Below, piece after piece: positions 62,819 through 64,000 of a stretch of 64,000 bases of DNA (within the stretch, counting starts at the first letter, position 1; each line of letters opens with the position of its first letter). Origin of the DNA: Mycoplasma anserisalpingitidis (GTDB taxonomy: Bacteria; Bacillota_I; Bacilli_A; Mycoplasmatales; Metamycoplasmataceae). Under the pieces are notes generated by a model. The model saw only the letters and a program-made list of their open reading frames with translations, ran no database searches and was not told the DNA's origin. A program made the position numbers and the translations under genes. Where the stretch lies: assembly GCF_007858495.1 (NCBI RefSeq), contig NZ_CP041663.1:558001-622000 (forward strand), given 5' to 3'.

Positions 62819-63857
62819 CGAATTGAATAAAAAGAATATTTTAGATCCTTATACTTTTTCCTCGCACTTAGTAGTTCATAACAATATTGAAAATAAAAAT
62901 GATCAAATAGACGCAACAATTTATTTGGTTCGAAATTTTAGAAATAACAAATTTTCGTTAATATTTAAAGTAAATAGAAAATTTAGTAATCCCTTTAAAT
63001 ATTTAAATGTTAAATTTGACATACAGGTAAATGGCAAATATTTGCTAACAAATTCTAAAAAATTTAGTGAATATGGCTTGATTTTGGATGAAAACTTAAA
63101 TCTTCCTATTAATAAACTTGAAAAAATTAAAATAATAGTTAAAAATGATAAAGAAACATTATATGAGAACGAAATAATCAAATCAGATAACATAGTAAAA
63201 AATTTTTATTTAGAGACTGAAGAACAATATTTTACATTCAAAATTCCATATACTTATAAATTTGAAACATCATCAAATGAATTAAAGAACAAAAGAAGCA
63301 TTTTTAACCTTCAAACGTTTATGAAATTTAATGAAATTAATCAAAATACTAATTTATTTTCTTTTTTTTCTTCTAATTTCAGCAAAATATCAGATGACGA
63401 TGTTTTTAAGAAAGTAAATTTATTTTTTCCTAAATTTCTTAATTTTAAAATCAAGGATAAATTAAGCAAAAAAGAAATCAAATTGATGGAACAAAGTAAG
63501 TCGTTTGATCCAAATTTTATAAATGAAAACGATAAATTAAAATTCAAAAATATTAATGTAGTTTTTAATAATGATCAAGAATATAATGAACTATTAAATA
63601 AAAATCTTATAAATGACTTAACACTTTTTTCATTCGATGTTATTGATATGTGTGTAAATATAAAACACAAAAAATTCTATGAAGAAAGTGCTTTAGAAAC
63701 AAAAATAGAAAAGATAGCTATATCAATTCAAGATATTAATACACTCCAAAATAACCTTATACAAATTAAAATTGAAGATTGAGTAGAATTTATAAATTTA
63801 GAACGAATTTCTTATGAAGATTTTATTATTTATATAAGAAAAAAATATGAAATTTAG
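62781..63857 (+). CDS. hypothetical protein, second gene of the last operon (TTG start)
   Basis: A 358-residue beta-rich-looking protein without a signal or membrane span. No ATG occurs in this frame for about 200 codons, and the best start is the TTG at 62781-62783, lacking a close ribosome site. It overlaps the preceding gene, so coupled re-initiation is plausible, or a frameshift join to it. The single TGA at 63780 is Trp. Segments such as FSLIFKVNRKFSNPFKYLNV repeat a Phe/Lys/Asn pattern. No family recognised. Confidence 0.65.
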
Positions 63858-64000
63858 TAAATCAAATCTAATAATTTTTATTTCGGTAATTAGTATTGGG
63901 TTAGTGGCTGTTGGTTCATTTTACATTTATAATAGTGTGTTTAAAGTTGAAAAAAATATGATTAAAGAAAATAAAAATCAGAAACAAGCGGATGAAATTA
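63847..64000 (+). CDS. hypothetical membrane-anchored protein, N-terminal part
   Basis: The first 51 codons only. MKFSKSNLIIFISVISIG and VAVGSFYIYNSVF form one N-terminal helix, followed by a charged Lys/Asn/Glu stretch. It starts 11 bases inside the previous gene. It runs off the window; function unknown. Confidence 0.7.
   Translation, partial: MKFSKSNLIIFISVISIGLVAVGSFYIYNSVFKVEKNMIKENKNQKQADEI

Overview
The window is one continuous stretch of an AT-rich mollicute (mycoplasma) chromosome. Almost every gene reads through in-frame TGA codons at conserved tryptophan positions (for example in argS, rpsB, fusA, nox and tkt), so TGA encodes Trp. Surface lipoproteins with lipobox cysteines, no cell-wall genes, a one-membrane-span diadenylate cyclase, an NADH oxidase and a giant Lmp-like surface protein fit the Mycoplasma hominis/Mycoplasmopsis side of the group. 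The species cannot be fixed from sequence alone. An eroded glucose-6-phosphate isomerase argues for a lineage that does not ferment hexoses.

Layout. 1-6134: an amino-acid permease start and argS (minus); then cysS, rlmB, a SigH-like protein and pepA (plus), closed by a two-hairpin terminator; tRNA-Arg. 6242-8065: nfo and a LacI-type regulator (minus). 8192-9829: SRP RNA, tRNA-Gly, rpmG and pepP. 9934-15811: a tightly overlapping operon of an ABC-2 permease, its ATPase, three related lipoproteins and a small ABM-fold protein. 15904-17639: tsf and rpsB (minus). 18050-22019: a DUF2798-like membrane protein, a His-rich lipoprotein, a two-span membrane protein, rnpB, an S1-domain protein and the eroded Pgi. 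22045-27204 (minus): mgtE, cdaM, a small anchored protein, thiI and an EzrA-like protein. 27417-28244: rpsD and rpmE. 28363-37553: two long paralogous coiled-coil surface proteins (2288 and 720 aa). 37691-38005: tRNA-Thr, -Val, -Glu and -Asn (minus). 38140-46614: rsmD, tkt, oppA-oppB-oppC and a frameshifted alpha/beta hydrolase. 46615-51782: a YitT-like protein, tmcAL, a glycosyltransferase, rpmF, ruvA and ruvB. 51814-56953 (minus): fusA, rpsG, rpsL, a membrane protein with a Rho-N-like tail and rluD. 57078-62303: nox, a phosphodiesterase, a PQ-loop protein, a small cytosolic protein, rpmB and proS. 62417-64000: three overlapping genes of unknown function.

How the parts work together. Most of the window is translation and RNA processing (four aminoacyl-tRNA synthetase or modification loci, seven ribosomal proteins, EF-G, EF-Ts, SRP RNA, RNase P RNA, six tRNAs). 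Two peptidases plus oppABC would take up peptides and break them down. Repair is represented by nfo and ruvAB. The accessory content is surface-directed.

Most interesting signals. (1) A 22-bp inverted repeat shared by the promoters of the ABC/lipoprotein operon and the His-rich lipoprotein, a candidate two-member regulon. (2) Long poly-T tracts directly upstream of the -10 boxes of both giant surface-protein genes, plus a G8 run inside the larger gene, a plausible phase-variation arrangement. (3) Full-length proteins at the genomic positions of pgi and sigH that have lost catalytic or canonical motifs, suggesting repurposed or decaying folds. (4) Several genes whose -10 box lies only about 6 to 11 bases from the start codon, implying leaderless mRNAs.
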